Positions 1 through 12,414 of a stretch of DNA of 64,000 bases are shown piece by piece (within the stretch, counting starts at the first letter, position 1; every line of letters begins with the position of its first letter). Under the pieces are notes generated by a model that saw nothing but the letters and a program-made list of their open reading frames with translations, made no database searches and was not told where the DNA came from. The stretch is from Edolisoma coerulescens (Eukaryota > Chordata > Aves > Passeriformes > Campephagidae), in the NCBI GenBank assembly GCA_013397115.1, contig VWZW01002569.1, positions 964,931-1,028,930 of the forward strand. The letters are read 5' to 3'. The translations under genes and the position numbers were made by a program.

Positions 1-3000
1 CCTTGCTTTACAATTAAACACATAAATATATCTGCCTTGCAGTTTGTATGTACAAAGCTCCTTTTTGACTTCTCGTTTTGCTGAGTGGGTGAGGTCTGCT
101 GTCCTAGAGCATCATTTACCTTTCTGTTTCTATGTTTTCAACCCCTCAAGTGCTCAAGAAAAATAGTTTGTGGTTTTCTGTCTCCATGTTTATTTTAGGT
201 TTGCTGGGACAAGTACGAAGAGTGACTGTTTATTTTGGTGGGCGAAAGTAGTACACATATATAACAATAATGGGTTCAATACTGACATGCTTTGCTTTAC
301 CTCCATTCTCTCACCTCCACAGGCATTAGCTGTAACCTGGACACTTATGCCATCACCAGTACCAAACACAAGAGCAGATTAGTTGGCAGAGATGGACCAT
401 GTCTCACCTTATCCCTCCCTGTCTGTAAACCAGACTGCATTTAGTGGGATACTCCACAGAAACTTTTCTTCTTGTTTTTCCCCCTCTGCTGTTATCCACA
501 GCCACAGTAACGCTAGCACTGCAGCTGGTTCTTCAGCAAGAGGAGCTTTTCTTAGATTTTCCAAATCCTTCCCCCAGGATGTCTCTGGTCTCTAAGAGGA
601 CCCCACCAGCAAGGCATTTTTCTGTTATTCCCTGACTATTATTAAAGGACAAACAACATATGAAACTCTTTTCATTTTTATCCCGACTTTCCCCAGCCAG
701 CTGTCTTTATTCAGTCACTCAAGTGATCTATGAATTTATTACCTTCATTTCCTCATGAAATTAGGAACTTCAAAATCCTTTCCATCATCTCTGAAGCTTT
801 GATGAGTGCTAATGATAAAAGCAGCATTCAGGTTGCTGGGATTTTGGCAACAGCTGAGAGTACTGAAATGTCCTTTCTTTGCCTGAGAGGGTTGCTTAGA
901 GTGGGTGAATTGCTTGATCTCTTTTTTCACACAGGACCTTTAATCTAGGTGCTGGGAGGTTATGTCCTCTGCCTCTGAAAGCAAGCACAGGGAATAAAAC
1001 TTTCTTCTTCCAAAGTCTTATCTATTCGCTAGAAAAAGCAAAATTATCACTTCAGTGTTATCAGCTAAAGTCAGAGTTTCACTGTGCAAGGAGATCAGGA
1101 AGAACTAGGCATTATTCTAAATAGTTGAACAAACAAATAAGACAAAGTAACAGTTGAGAAAAGGGCTATTAAGCCCCTGAGAGTCCAACCATCCCTTCTT
1201 CTGAGTGTTTATGGATATTTTGTGCCTGTTGTAAACCAGATACTGTTTTCAAATATAAATATAAAATATGGTTATATTGGAAACCGGTACAGCTACAGGT
1301 CATTAAACAACATATGTTGAGATGCACTGATGCCATGAAGCACCCACTTAGGGGATGATGTACAAGATACAAACTAATTTTATATTTGATAAGCAGAATG
1401 TATGTTAAGAGTGGGCAGGTTGAAAACAGCATATTTTTTTATAGTACTTGTTTTTTTTCCTAAATAAATAATCTCTACCTTCACTAGAGAAGCAAAATAT
1501 ACAAACTTTTAAAAATTATTTGTAGATTTTAATTTGTAGAATTTCATTAGACAATAATAAACTATCTTAACTATATTAAATGACATAGAAAAGTTTTTCT
1601 GCCTCATAAACCTGCAACTTCATTCAACTTAATATTAAGTAATATTAATTAATTAATATTAGCTCACAATATTAAATTCTGTCGGTTTCAAAAAAAATTT
1701 CTTCAGAACTTACATGGACCCTTATGGCTATTATCACTTCTGGAAGATTGAGAAAAATTCCTAATGACTATAGAAGTAGCCAGGAGTATGCTTGGCAATT
1801 CCACATGGATATGAGTTTCATTATGGTTTGTACTCACTCCATATGCTAAATAAATTAACTTCAATTTCTTTTCTTCTCAGGATGAATCTCAGATGAAAAG
1901 ATGGAATCCAAGTTGCTTGTTCTTGCCCTTTTGATTTAATCTTCCTTACACAGTCACAAAATTAAAATTAAAAATTATCTTGTGGAGTCTTCATATATTT
2001 GGATTGGTTTTCATTAACATGCTCTTTCCCTTTCCATGGATAAGGTGTCCACCTCCACCCTCCTCATCCCATTTGAACTACTCATCACATTCTTCAGCAG
2101 GGTGCTCTCTGAGAGAAGGAGCACCTATACATGTTCCAGCAGGCCCCCTTACCCCAAGTCATCAAGTTCCTGCACAGCATTCATTCTCAGCAAGGAAAGT
2201 GCTGAAACAATCAGATATAAACATTTAACAAAGGGATTATGATCTCTTTTTAGTAGAGCCCTTCCTACAGAGACACTGCCTTTTCTTCAATTATTTAAAA
2301 TTAATTTTCTTCATGTTCTTTTATTACACTGTAACATCCCCTGACTTTTACTGCAGAATTCCTTTGTAGTGCCTGAGAGGTCTAAAAAGGCTAACATCTA
2401 TCAGCCACATATCAGGTTGACTGATGCCTTCTGTGGGCTGCTACGAGCAGCCTGCTTCCCTGCTCCAGGGCTGCACAGCAAGCTTCTCAACTCCAATCAA
2501 CTCCAAAAGCTGCCTGTGCCTACTGGTGCTCAGAAACTCCACAAGCATGATGTAAAATATATTATCTGTAATCATGTAAATTTGTACAGTCAGAGAGTTG
2601 ATTTTTATTTGCTTGGCAGGAGAATCCACAGGCTTGCAACACTCCAAAGCTTTTAAATTGCTAGGTCCTACTGCTGTGACATTTCAATTCAGCTGTGTTC
2701 ATCCTAAATGATAGAACGACCATCTCTGACCTTTCACATGCACGTATATGCATAAAGCTCGACAGTAAGTAAATGTTTGAAATCTCTCTGAGCACCAAAG
2801 GCAGCTTCTCCTTTGCATGTATATGTGCAAAGATTTAGAAAGTTTTCATTAATATTCTGCGAAAGTAAGCCTGTGAAATTTTACTGTTAGCAGTAGCACT
2901 CAGCCTCAGAGAAATAATAGGTGAAAGACAATATGTGGTATGCATTCACATCAAACCTTGACAGAAAAGCAAAGCATTATCTAGGGCTGTGCTCCTCACA

Positions 3001-6000
3001 AAGGTTCACTCCCCTTACCCCTGAGTGGAGCTGCCAGGCTGATGTGGAGCTGTGTCACTTGTGGCCCACTCCTCAGCTGCATTATGCCAGGAAATGTCAG
3101 GCGGAGACCTGCATCCATACTGTGCCACCCCATTACTGCTTTCTCCATTCAGCCAGAGAGCCCCAAGTGCATTCCCCAGAAGAGAGAAGTGCTAGCTGTC
3201 AGAAAAAAATTTATGAAAGCATAAGGGCATATGGCAAGCAGCAAATGAACTGATTTAGTGCGGTTCCTAAGCAATCTCTTGCAAACACAGATCCTCAGAG
3301 GTTCTGCCTGTTGATCAAAGCCTGTTCCTCTACCAAACAGCAGCATGTAAATAACGACTCATTTCCTCTTTCTGGCAGGAGGTTGAAGGGCACCTTTGAG
3401 AGCTTTATCTATTAATGTACATAAATTTTCTGCTCAAGGGCCCTCATAGGATTTGATATAACAAAAAGTGACCAAAAATGCTGCCTTTCATGCTGCCCTC
3501 CATAACAAGAACATCCTTTTCTTAAATGTGAGGAATTGACTTCCTAAAGGAATAAAATAAATGGCTTCATAACCCTTCTACGAGAAGTGTCTGGTCCAAA
3601 TCTCTTGGCAGTATGTCATACAGCTAAACTGAGCAAGCAATCTGCAGCCTCCTCTGTGTGGGTGAACGGAGACATGATCTTTGGATCATGAAGAGAAGGG
3701 CCCTCACAAACCCCCTTGCACCTCTCTAAAAACCACTGCATTTCAATAAAGATTTTGTCAGGAAATACATTTTTGATTTATACCAGTGTTACTTGTCCTA
3801 GAACCCAGGCTTGCATATGAAGTGCCATGCATGCCAAAGGGAATCTCAATTATCTACTCTTGACTACCAGAGAATAAAGCAGAAAATGTCTTTTCTTGCC
3901 TGTGATATATTTTGACATAGCTTTCCAAAACTCTTCCCCATTCTACAATGACAAAATCCTAGATTTCAAGATATTCCTACAGAATAAAGTAGACAAAAAA
4001 CTTCCATGACTGACCTCAAAATACCCAATGGCCCAACAGTTTCAAATGAAACAGACTTGGGACTAATCCTTAAAGGTGTTCCACAACTATGAAATCATTA
4101 ACTTTCTGCTTAGTAAGATTGCCTGTAAATTAGGGCTCTTTTCTTGTGAAAAAAACCCCAAACATTCCAGCAAAACAAGCTTTGGTTTTGAGTAATATTC
4201 ATTTTCTGACATTAAAATTCTTTTGAAAATAAATTTCTGACAAGATCACCAAAACGGAGTTCTTCAGACCAAAATCCAAATAGAAAGTGAATTACAGTTC
4301 ACCAGAACTTTCAGCCACAATAAAATTTGTGCACTGCAATGGTATTTTGAAAAATCAGAACATAACCATCTAGGCAAATGGTTTTTTCCTCTGTATTTCC
4401 TATTTAACACAGGAAAAATGTGCATTTTCATCTAATGCCATTTAGAATTTAGGATTATTACTCTGATTTTATCTGTTGAATGGAAAAAGTGACTGAGCAT
4501 GCAGCTTTTTGTCTGCCACAAGCAGGTACAAAAGGAACTCAAAGACCTCATTTTAGAATATAAAGGGGCCTTAGGTTGACATTTCAGATTATATTGCTGA
4601 GGTGGAGTCTCCCCGCTTCCACTTCTCTTTGCCAAGGTTTTTATTTGTGGTAGTGGGCTCCTAATGAAGGAGGAACCTCTTCAATAGTGAGATTTCAGAA
4701 TGACTATAAGAAACTGTAAAAGGTCTAGAAAGCATCACAAGTGTTCCTTGAAAATCTCTAAACCCAGAGAGGAGAGTCGACTTTCTGTCACCCTTTTTAC
4801 TAAAGCAAAAGACTAAAGTGAAAAGGATGGCTGGCTCCCCTCCTGCAGCACTGAAACTCAGCAACTGCAGACAAGTATGTGAGAGAAAAAAATACTGTGA
4901 GGGCATTAAGGACACTTTGGAACCCAGGAGGAAGGTGAATCCATCTTCCCAAATCTTAGAAATGATATGGTTAAACACAAACTTTAACTTGCCGTTTCAA
5001 CTTATGCATTTACAGCGACTAGACTAATTAAACCATCTTGAACTGAACATATAAGAGAACTATTAAATGTGGCAAGTTTAAGGCATTCATATTTCTTTTA
5101 GGTAGAATAACCTTATGCAGACAAAGCTGGGATCAAATCAATTCCATTGAATTAATGGAATAAACAAAAAAATGCACAGGTCCTTTTGAAATACCATCTT
5201 CTACAGAACTAAAATGACATCATAAAAAAAACCGCAAACAAACAAACAAAAAAAGTACCAAAAAACCCCCTCCAAACCCTATAAAGCACAACTTGACCCT
5301 CTCAAGACAGAAATTAAAAAAAAAAAAAAAAATTAGCTTTAAGGGGGGATTGAAAGGAAAAGATAGCAACAAATGAGTCACTGCAACTGTAATAACAATA
5401 ATAATTTTATTATTACTGTGGGGCTTTTGTTTGAAAATTGTCTTACAGTTAATGATAGCTTTGAAAAAGTGCACGCTTTTCCTATTTGTTAGACAATTTC
5501 TATCAACATACTGTTTTTTTGTGAATTCTGTCTACCTGCTGTGAGACTACTGCATCCAGGCTTGACCACTCTAGGCCACACCCTTTTTCTACACGAACAT
5601 GAGAGAAAAAGTTCTGTTTACTTGAAGTTCCATGGCAGATCATCATTGTGTTCTGACCATTTGCTCCCACGGTGGATAGTCAAACCTTTATAAATGTAAC
5701 CAAGTAGCTGAAGAGGTTACTAGGACAAGTCTCTCAGGAAAGTTTGTGGGCACTTCAAGGAAGAAAGCCCTAGAACCTAGCACAGAGGTCAGCAGCTTGT
5801 CAGGGAAGAGCTGCTTAATTATACCTGTGAAAACCCCTCGAAACATGCCCTGAACATGCTATGCTATAAAGAATACAGGAACATAAACATTTCTATAAGG
5901 AAAAAATATATATAAGCCATATTTACTCCTCTGTAGCAGATTTCACACCTTTAAGTATTTGTCCATGAGACTACATAAAAATTGCTGGGATAAAGGAATA

Positions 6001-7635
6001 AGTGGTTAGGAATCAAATTTACAGGGCTGAACATACATGGTATGGCTGTGTTGCTATCTTAAATGTTACAATATTACACAATTAAGTATCTGTCTAGTTT
6101 TTAATTTAGTATATTTAAATTCTGTTTTTATTTGTTTTAATATAGCTTATTATTTTTTCTCACAGTTAGAGCAAATACTAATGATGGTTAGTAGCCACAT
6201 AATACTAACCTAAGCTAAAGGTGAATTTGATTTAATAATAAGTGTTATTATTGTTTTCACTTATATTTACATAGAGATATTATTAATACTAAAACATTAT
6301 ATGTCATACTATCTAGGTGTGTGAGAAATTGTATCATCCATATCTCACCTGGTTTTCAACTGAAACATTTCTCTTTTCTTCAGTGTTCATCTGAAGGGCA
6401 TGTTAATCTTGAAAGCAGTTTATTACATTAGATTGAAAAACAAGTGCTTTAAAGGAGAGGAAACAGGGTCAGAAACTTGTAAAAAAATGCGTGCGTGCCT
6501 GTGTGTGTGTTCCTGGTTCCTCAATTGTGTTGAGAATTACTAATTATTATTCTTGCAAATAAGATACCCACTAAGATAAGGTATTGATATGCTTGATTAA
6601 CTACCTCAGAAATGAAGCTAGCAAACCAGCATACACCTGTACAAGTTAAACTAAATTTGACATTTTTACTTGCCTTGAATATTACTGACTAATATTACAT
6701 AAATATTAAGGCATGGTACAAGGACAACAACTCAGCCTCCTTCCCTGTTATACAGGATTAGAACCAGATCAGTCTTTCAAGCATCCTTGATAACCTATAA
6801 ACAATTCTTCTTCACAATTGTCATTGCACCCAGAGGTGAAAGATAAATTATTGTTTCTACCAGGGCAGGAATGGTAGCAAGATTTTTTGAAATGATGCTA
6901 TGAACATTCTTCACTTGATTGGGAATGATTGAGAGATTGGCTGATTCAAAGCGACTTCTTGTGTTGAATTTTATGAGCTGGATAGTTCTGTGACTGCAGT
7001 AGGACAATGCTGATGGAATAACAACTGCAGACATTTCAACATATGAACAACAATGCACATTTAAGTTGTGATCAATATATCTTTATTTCTTGGCATGAAC
7101 ACATTTTTACTAGGTATGATTAGGGTCTAATCTACCTCCTACACTATAGTATACATATAAAAAACTTGTAGCAAGCTGGAGAGAAGGAAAAAAAATAGAC
7201 AGATGGCTGAGCATTAAATTAAAACTTTTGAGAATTTCAAGATGAACCTGAAAGAAAAGTATTGAATGCAAGCATGAACAAAATGTCCTTGTGAAAACTG
7301 TTTCTTTACACTATTTCCTCATGTGTTTGAATCAAAGTGCAGGCATTACTGGTCTGGATGGCTTGGGAAGAAATTCACACCTTTTGATTAACTCAGGGAA
7401 GGCAATTTACACAACCAGTTGATCCACTCGACTGACACTGACATTCATCCAAAACAAAGGTCACTGTCCATCCCCTTTGTGTTGAGATAAATTCAATTTT
7501 CTTTACAACAGCTGTACTTGCTCCCTACATTTTTTTTTTCAGTTTCATCCATGTCTTGCCTTTTGACCTATGTAAACTGTCCACAACCTTTCAAAAGCAG
7601 GTGAACAGCATCATTTCTCTTTTCTGTGTGTGAAT
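1..7635. other. Intergenic AT-rich DNA, no gene supported
   Basis: Non-coding flank distal to the LIG4 3' end. Open frames here are short (at most about 110 codons), several start at GTG or TTG, and none has recognisable protein character. The stretch holds AT-rich patches (around 1500-1700 and 6060-6300) and an A-rich low-complexity patch (5223-5330). In mammals the next gene on this side is NALF1/FAM155A, but I see none of its coding sequence. Confidence 0.7.
5223..5330. repeat. A-rich low-complexity patch
   Basis: Runs of A interrupted by C, with (AAAC)-like units near 5235-5250 and a 17-18 base A run near 5315-5332. It may be a decayed poly-A-like or simple repeat, and no element body is recognisable next to it. 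Confidence 0.6.
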
Positions 7636-7639
7636 TTGT

Positions 7640-9165
7640 AGTGAGTTGATGCTGGCCTGATGCCTGGCACACAGCAAAGCCACTCACTCACTCTCCTCTG
7701 TAAACTGGACAGAGGAGAGAAAATTTAACAAAGGTTAAGGACCAGAAGAGATAACTCATCAAAGACCATCACAGGCAAAACAGGCTCAGCTTAGTGTTGC
7801 TAAACAAAAAAAAAAAAACTTGTCTCTTTTTTCTTAACTACTATAGAGGCTGCTATCACCTGAAGCTGCTTCAGTCCTGCTTACTTGCTTGCTGTCTCCG
7901 TAGTCCTTTCTTAGTAGTCTTCCTCTTCTGTGGTAGTAATCCTCTCTCTTATGAGCTGCCTCCCCAAGGGGCAGCCGGTCTCTGGTCTTTAGTAGAAACA
8001 CCTGGTTCAGAACAGCTGTAACTCATCAAGGTCAAGACTGCCTACAGCCTATTCTTGTTCTCCTACATTTCTCCCTTTTTAATTTAGATTTATACAATAC
8101 ATACTGAAATTTTTCTCCTTTTCCACACATGCTAATAACTAAAGATGGTTTGGCTGGGGCACACTAAAAGGTTCAAATACATTACAACACCTTAGAAATG
8201 TCCATTGAATTTATTACTAACAAAATCAGAGCAGGATAATAAGAAGTAAAATAAGCCCTTAAAAAGACCTTCCCCCTACCCTTCCCTCCTTCCAGCTCTG
8301 CTTCCTACACCAGTGGTGCAAGGAGACAGGGAATGGTCAATTTATCATCTGTGGCTTCTCCAGCTGTACACTGAAAGGAGCTGAATTGTGGGGTCCCTCC
8401 CACAGGAGACAGTTCTCCATGACCTTCTCCAATGTGGCTCCATCTCATGAGCAGCAGCTCCCTGTGACCTGCTGCAATGTGAGTCCATCCCACAGGCAAA
8501 CACTCCTCCCAAAACTGCTGCAGTGTGGGTCACTCTTCCATGGGGTGCAGTCCTCCAAGGACAGGCTACTCCAGCCTGGGAGCAGGGCCCCTCTCGCCTT
8601 GGGTCCCCCATGGATTTACAACCTCCTCTCAGGCATCCACCTGCTCCAGTGTGGGGCTCCTCCATGGGCTGCAGATGGATCTCTGCATCCACATGGACCT
8701 CCATGGGCTGCAGGGGCACAGCTGCTTCACCATGGTCCTCACCACAGGTCACAGAGGAATCTTAGCTCCAGTGCCTGGAGCACCTTCTGCACTGACTTTG
8801 GTGCCTGCAGAGTTGCTCTCCTCACATGTTCTCACTCTGCTCTTCTCTGGCCACGATTAAAACTGCGCAACAACTTTTGTTTTTCTTTCTTCTTGAATAT
8901 GTTCTCATAGAGGCGTTACCACCATTACTAATTGGCCCACCTTGGCCAGAGGCACATCCATCTTTGGAGCCACCAGGGATTGGCTCTGGTGGACATGGTG
9001 GAAACTTCTGGCAGCTTCCCACAGAAGCCACCCCAGTAGCGCCCCCACTACCAAAACCCAGCCATGCAAACCCGATACAGTATTACATGAAGGGACAAGC
9101 CTATTCCAGTACAGAATCTTAGGGAATTTGGCCAGAGTTTGGAGGTAAGCATGTGCAAATACCAT
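7640..9165. mobile_element. LTR-retrotransposon-type avian repeat (ERV-derived), degraded
   Basis: GC-richer block set sharply in AT-rich DNA. From memory it resembles a high-copy interspersed repeat of neoavian/passerine genomes assigned to endogenous retroviruses (ERVL-like). Supporting segments are the pieces around 7650-7720, 8200-8300, 8380-8780 and 8860-9080. The central part carries a degenerate tandem array with a 45-46 bp spacing. A stretch of about 400 bp (roughly 7795-8200), opening with an A-rich run, does not fit the remembered pattern and may be a nested insertion or divergent sequence. No gag, pol or env coding is recognisable. The assignment and family name cannot be confirmed without a repeat library. 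Confidence 0.6.
8388..8570 (+). repeat. 45-46 bp degenerate tandem repeat inside the LTR-type element
   Basis: The core TGTGGG(G/C)TC or a close variant recurs at about 8388, 8433, 8479 and 8524, spaced 45, 46 and 45 bases. Each copy is followed by a CC(A/T)TCC-C-A-GG-type segment and a CTCC-rich segment. Further diverged copies occur near 8650 and 8700. A 45-base period is a multiple of three, so the frame open over 8386-8910 shows a 15-residue repeat, but I regard this as a by-product. Confidence 0.7.
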
Positions 9166-9274
9166 TTCCTCAGGGACAACATTTGTATGCCACTCTGGTT
9201 GTCCTGGAGTGATGCTATAAGACTTCTTTATTCCCTCACCCCCTGCTTAATGCCCAAAGGATGCAGTACCTTCA

Positions 9275-9975
9275 AGATGGACCTGGGGGGCGGGGCCGGG
9301 CCGGAGCCCAGGACCCAGGTTGGGTCAGTTCAATGGCGCAGCCCAACGGCTCTGGGCCTGACGGTCTCAGCAGTGCTTGGGAGGACTGTGCTGGGAACAC
9401 TGTGCTGCTGCTTTGGTGGCTTTTTTCTTTTCTCTTTTTATTCCTGTTAGTTAAGAAAAGTTTTGTTCTTTTTCCTCCCCTCCCCCTGGCCTCCCTGCCC
9501 TCCTTCCCTTCTCTCCGGTCTGGGGGACCTGCGCGGCAGCCCCGACGGGCCCACGGGTGGCCCCAGCTGGTCCGAGCCCTGAGGAACATCGAGCCATCTC
9601 GCCTGCTGGGAGGAGGAGAATCAGCGCCAGAGGACCACCAGGTTTTCCTTCCACCTGCCCTGCTCCGGGCTGCTGCGAGGACCTCCCCTTCCTATTCTTC
9701 TTCCTGGAGATTGGGGGGAACTAATTGTCAGCCCGTGTGTTCCTTCCCATCTCCGGGCATTTGTTGTGTTCTGAGTTGGTTTTTTTTGTTCTGCTCCAGT
9801 TTTGGTTTTTTTTCTGTAAATAAACAATATTTTTTTTTCCACTTTTGCTGTCATTGGTTTGCCTCATTGGCAGAGGAAAGGGGAGAAGCCCATTCCCTTT
9901 GGAGGAGGCGCTCACTCCGGAGCGTTTCCTCCCGACTTTGTCTCCGAAACTGAGGCACTGGTACAGGAGAGGAGC
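9275..9975 (+). mobile_element. GC-rich LTR-like segment with polyadenylation signal
   Basis: A GC-rich 5' part (9285-9370) is followed by T-rich and C-rich tracts and a GC-rich middle (9520-9690). An AATAAA at 9819-9824 is followed by a T-rich tract. This is the order expected of a U3-R-U5 retroviral LTR read on the plus strand. It lies just downstream of the ERV-type block at 7640-9165 and probably belongs to the same element or insertion cluster. Exact ends and target-site duplications were not found. An ATG-started frame of 230 codons (9261-9953) runs through it but has low-complexity composition and no known domain. Confidence 0.55.
9819..9824 (+). other. Polyadenylation signal AATAAA in LTR-like segment
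   Basis: Canonical hexamer followed within ten bases by a T-rich stretch, as expected for the R region of an LTR. Confidence 0.5.
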
Positions 9976-12413
9976 CTCCAAGACATCTATATAATCACCA
10001 CTGCCATCACTCAAGTTTGCCCTCATTCTCCATCTACTTCTGACCCTGAAAAGCTTCTCAGCTTAAATCCATAGTTGAAATTCCTCTCAGAATTGTGGTG
10101 TTTCTGTGGCTTATTTTCTGTAAATCTACTTGCTACAGTTCAAGTATATTCTGCACCGGGTTCCAGACTGCACCCACCCAGCCACAGTTCATCAGCCCCT
10201 CTGTCCTAATTAATTGTTTAAAGTAGTGCCAACCTTAACATTTTTTAAATCATCAGTAGTTTGGGGGGTTTTTGTTGTTTTGGGTTTTTGTTTTTACAAC
10301 CAGGTCTTAATATGAAAGCATTCTGATTAATGAAAAAGTAAAATATTCAGACTCCAGCGAGTTACTTTCCTTCAGTTTTAAAAGTTTCCAGGATATTTTT
10401 ATTTAGAAACATGTTTAGATCAGAGGTCGCCAAAACAGGCTGTGCTTTGCACTTTTTAGTGGGATAGAAAGAACTGATAAGAACAGTCATTTGGGAATTC
10501 AGCAGGGAATTTGGTATACCCTTCCATCTTTTTTTTTTTCAAGATGAGGAGAAGCTGTTTTACATTTCTTATAAGATGCATTTGTTACTCATGTTTAGAG
10601 GACTAAAGATCAAAAAATGTGCTAAAGCTTTTGGAGATCAGGCCCACCCCCAGCATGTTTTTCTTAGGTTACAGTGCTATATCTTCACCCACTTGATATC
10701 TACTGTGGGGAATGCCCTTTTGAAAGTGGGTATCTATTTTGAGAGAATAGCCATGGTTACAAAAAACGCCCTAAATTTTGCATTCAGCACAGCAAAATGG
10801 TCTTCCTTCAAGAGGAGAGATGTGCAGTGACCTTCCTCCTGCAACACCACATACAAACACCATGTTTGTGGTTCAAACACTGACAGTAGGTATTTTAAAA
10901 TGTGTCACGCTATGGAGAGCCTGTAGCTCAAATTACTCACTTGAGAATTCACATGCAACTACACAAACTATGCTAAAAAGGAGATTTCCTCTCCTTCTGT
11001 CTACATTTAAACAAAGTCTCAGGTTTATGAAATGGGGAAACCTACTGTGAAGTTCTGAATCAGGGACATAGGTTTTGTGTAAGAAGTACTGAACCCTTTT
11101 ACAGAAATCCTTGGCTCTTTATACAGAGATGAACAAGTGCCTTGCTCAAACATCTGAAAACACTTCTCTCTCCTCCTGCTTTGAAAGCCTAGGCACCTCA
11201 CCTTGACTTAGCATATTATAGCAAAGAGCCTTGCATTCTGAACATTGCCACATCTGTGTCACAGGCCCAAAATATGTCTGTGTGTATGCAGATTCTGGTC
11301 CTGAAAGTTTTTCCCTAAGACAGCTTCCACGCTTCTCTCTCTGTCACGTTACAATCTTCATTGCCCAACTGAACTCCTACAGTTTCTTTGACTCTCTACA
11401 GGCTATTTTTTCCCTTCTGCTTAATTCAATACCTCTAACATTTGTCTTATACTCCCTGCTTTTAATTTTGAGGCACTTGGTGCTAAGAGATAAGCCTGCG
11501 GCAGATGTAATTATCCAGCAGCGTATTAGTCACTTGTTACTGCCACCTACCTGCCTCTTTCGTACCCGTGCTTCCACTGGGAAGGGAGAGATTGGAAAGC
11601 CTTTCATCTTCCTTATAATTATTTCTTGATAAAAAATAGCTTTTTGGAAGCTAGACACAAAAATCAGAAGTTTAAACCTGAGACTCATCAGTCCTATAAA
11701 TCAACAGATTTGAATTGCAGAACCTACCTCATGCTTTATCTCTATTGCTGGCATCACCAGGCTGACTTTAAACTGAAAACAACAAATACAGTCATCTAGT
11801 TTAGCCTTAGGCTTTTACTGTTTACTGCAGGCTTGTGCCTTCAGCTAGACCCAGACACATCTTTCAGTAACCCAAAGCTCAAAAAAGCTTAGAAATCTGG
11901 AGTATAACTGAAGTATAAGCTTTACTGTTTAGTTTTTCTAATACTTTTGCTTCAGTTCCCTAGCTTCAATTTGCAGTCTTTGCAGCTCTTAAACAGGCTT
12001 TTTATCACACTGCTGTAGCTGAAATTCATGGTGCATTTGGACAAATAGATAATGCATCTGAGAACCACTAGCTCTCTTCCATCCAGGGTAATGGAGTGGA
12101 TTAAGACCGATGGGTAAGCAAGCAGGTGAACCACCCTAGATCCTAAGGATGCTTGGCAACATGGTACAGAGGCTTCCAAACACCTCTGTGTATACTCTAG
12201 TTCACAATAATCACTGAATCACTGACTGGACCTGAAATTACTTTCACAGTTTCTTCCTTGCAACAAGCTTCTGATTTCACAGAGGTTTACTGCTTCAGAT
12301 ACAGCACTGTTTGCTCCATTTTCCTCATTCTGCACCAGAAATGGAAAATTCTGTTAGCAAGACTGATGCAAAGTGTTTCTGCAGAGTTTCCCTCAGATAT
12401 CCATGACCTCATC

Positions 12414-12414
12414 N
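12414..12414. other. Ambiguous base (N)
   Basis: Single undetermined base in otherwise normal sequence, so either a low-quality call or an unresolved site in the assembly. Confidence 0.95.

Noticed and set aside
11231..11629. 132-codon plus-strand frame
   Set aside because: TTG start. Hydrophobic stretches come from T-rich DNA.
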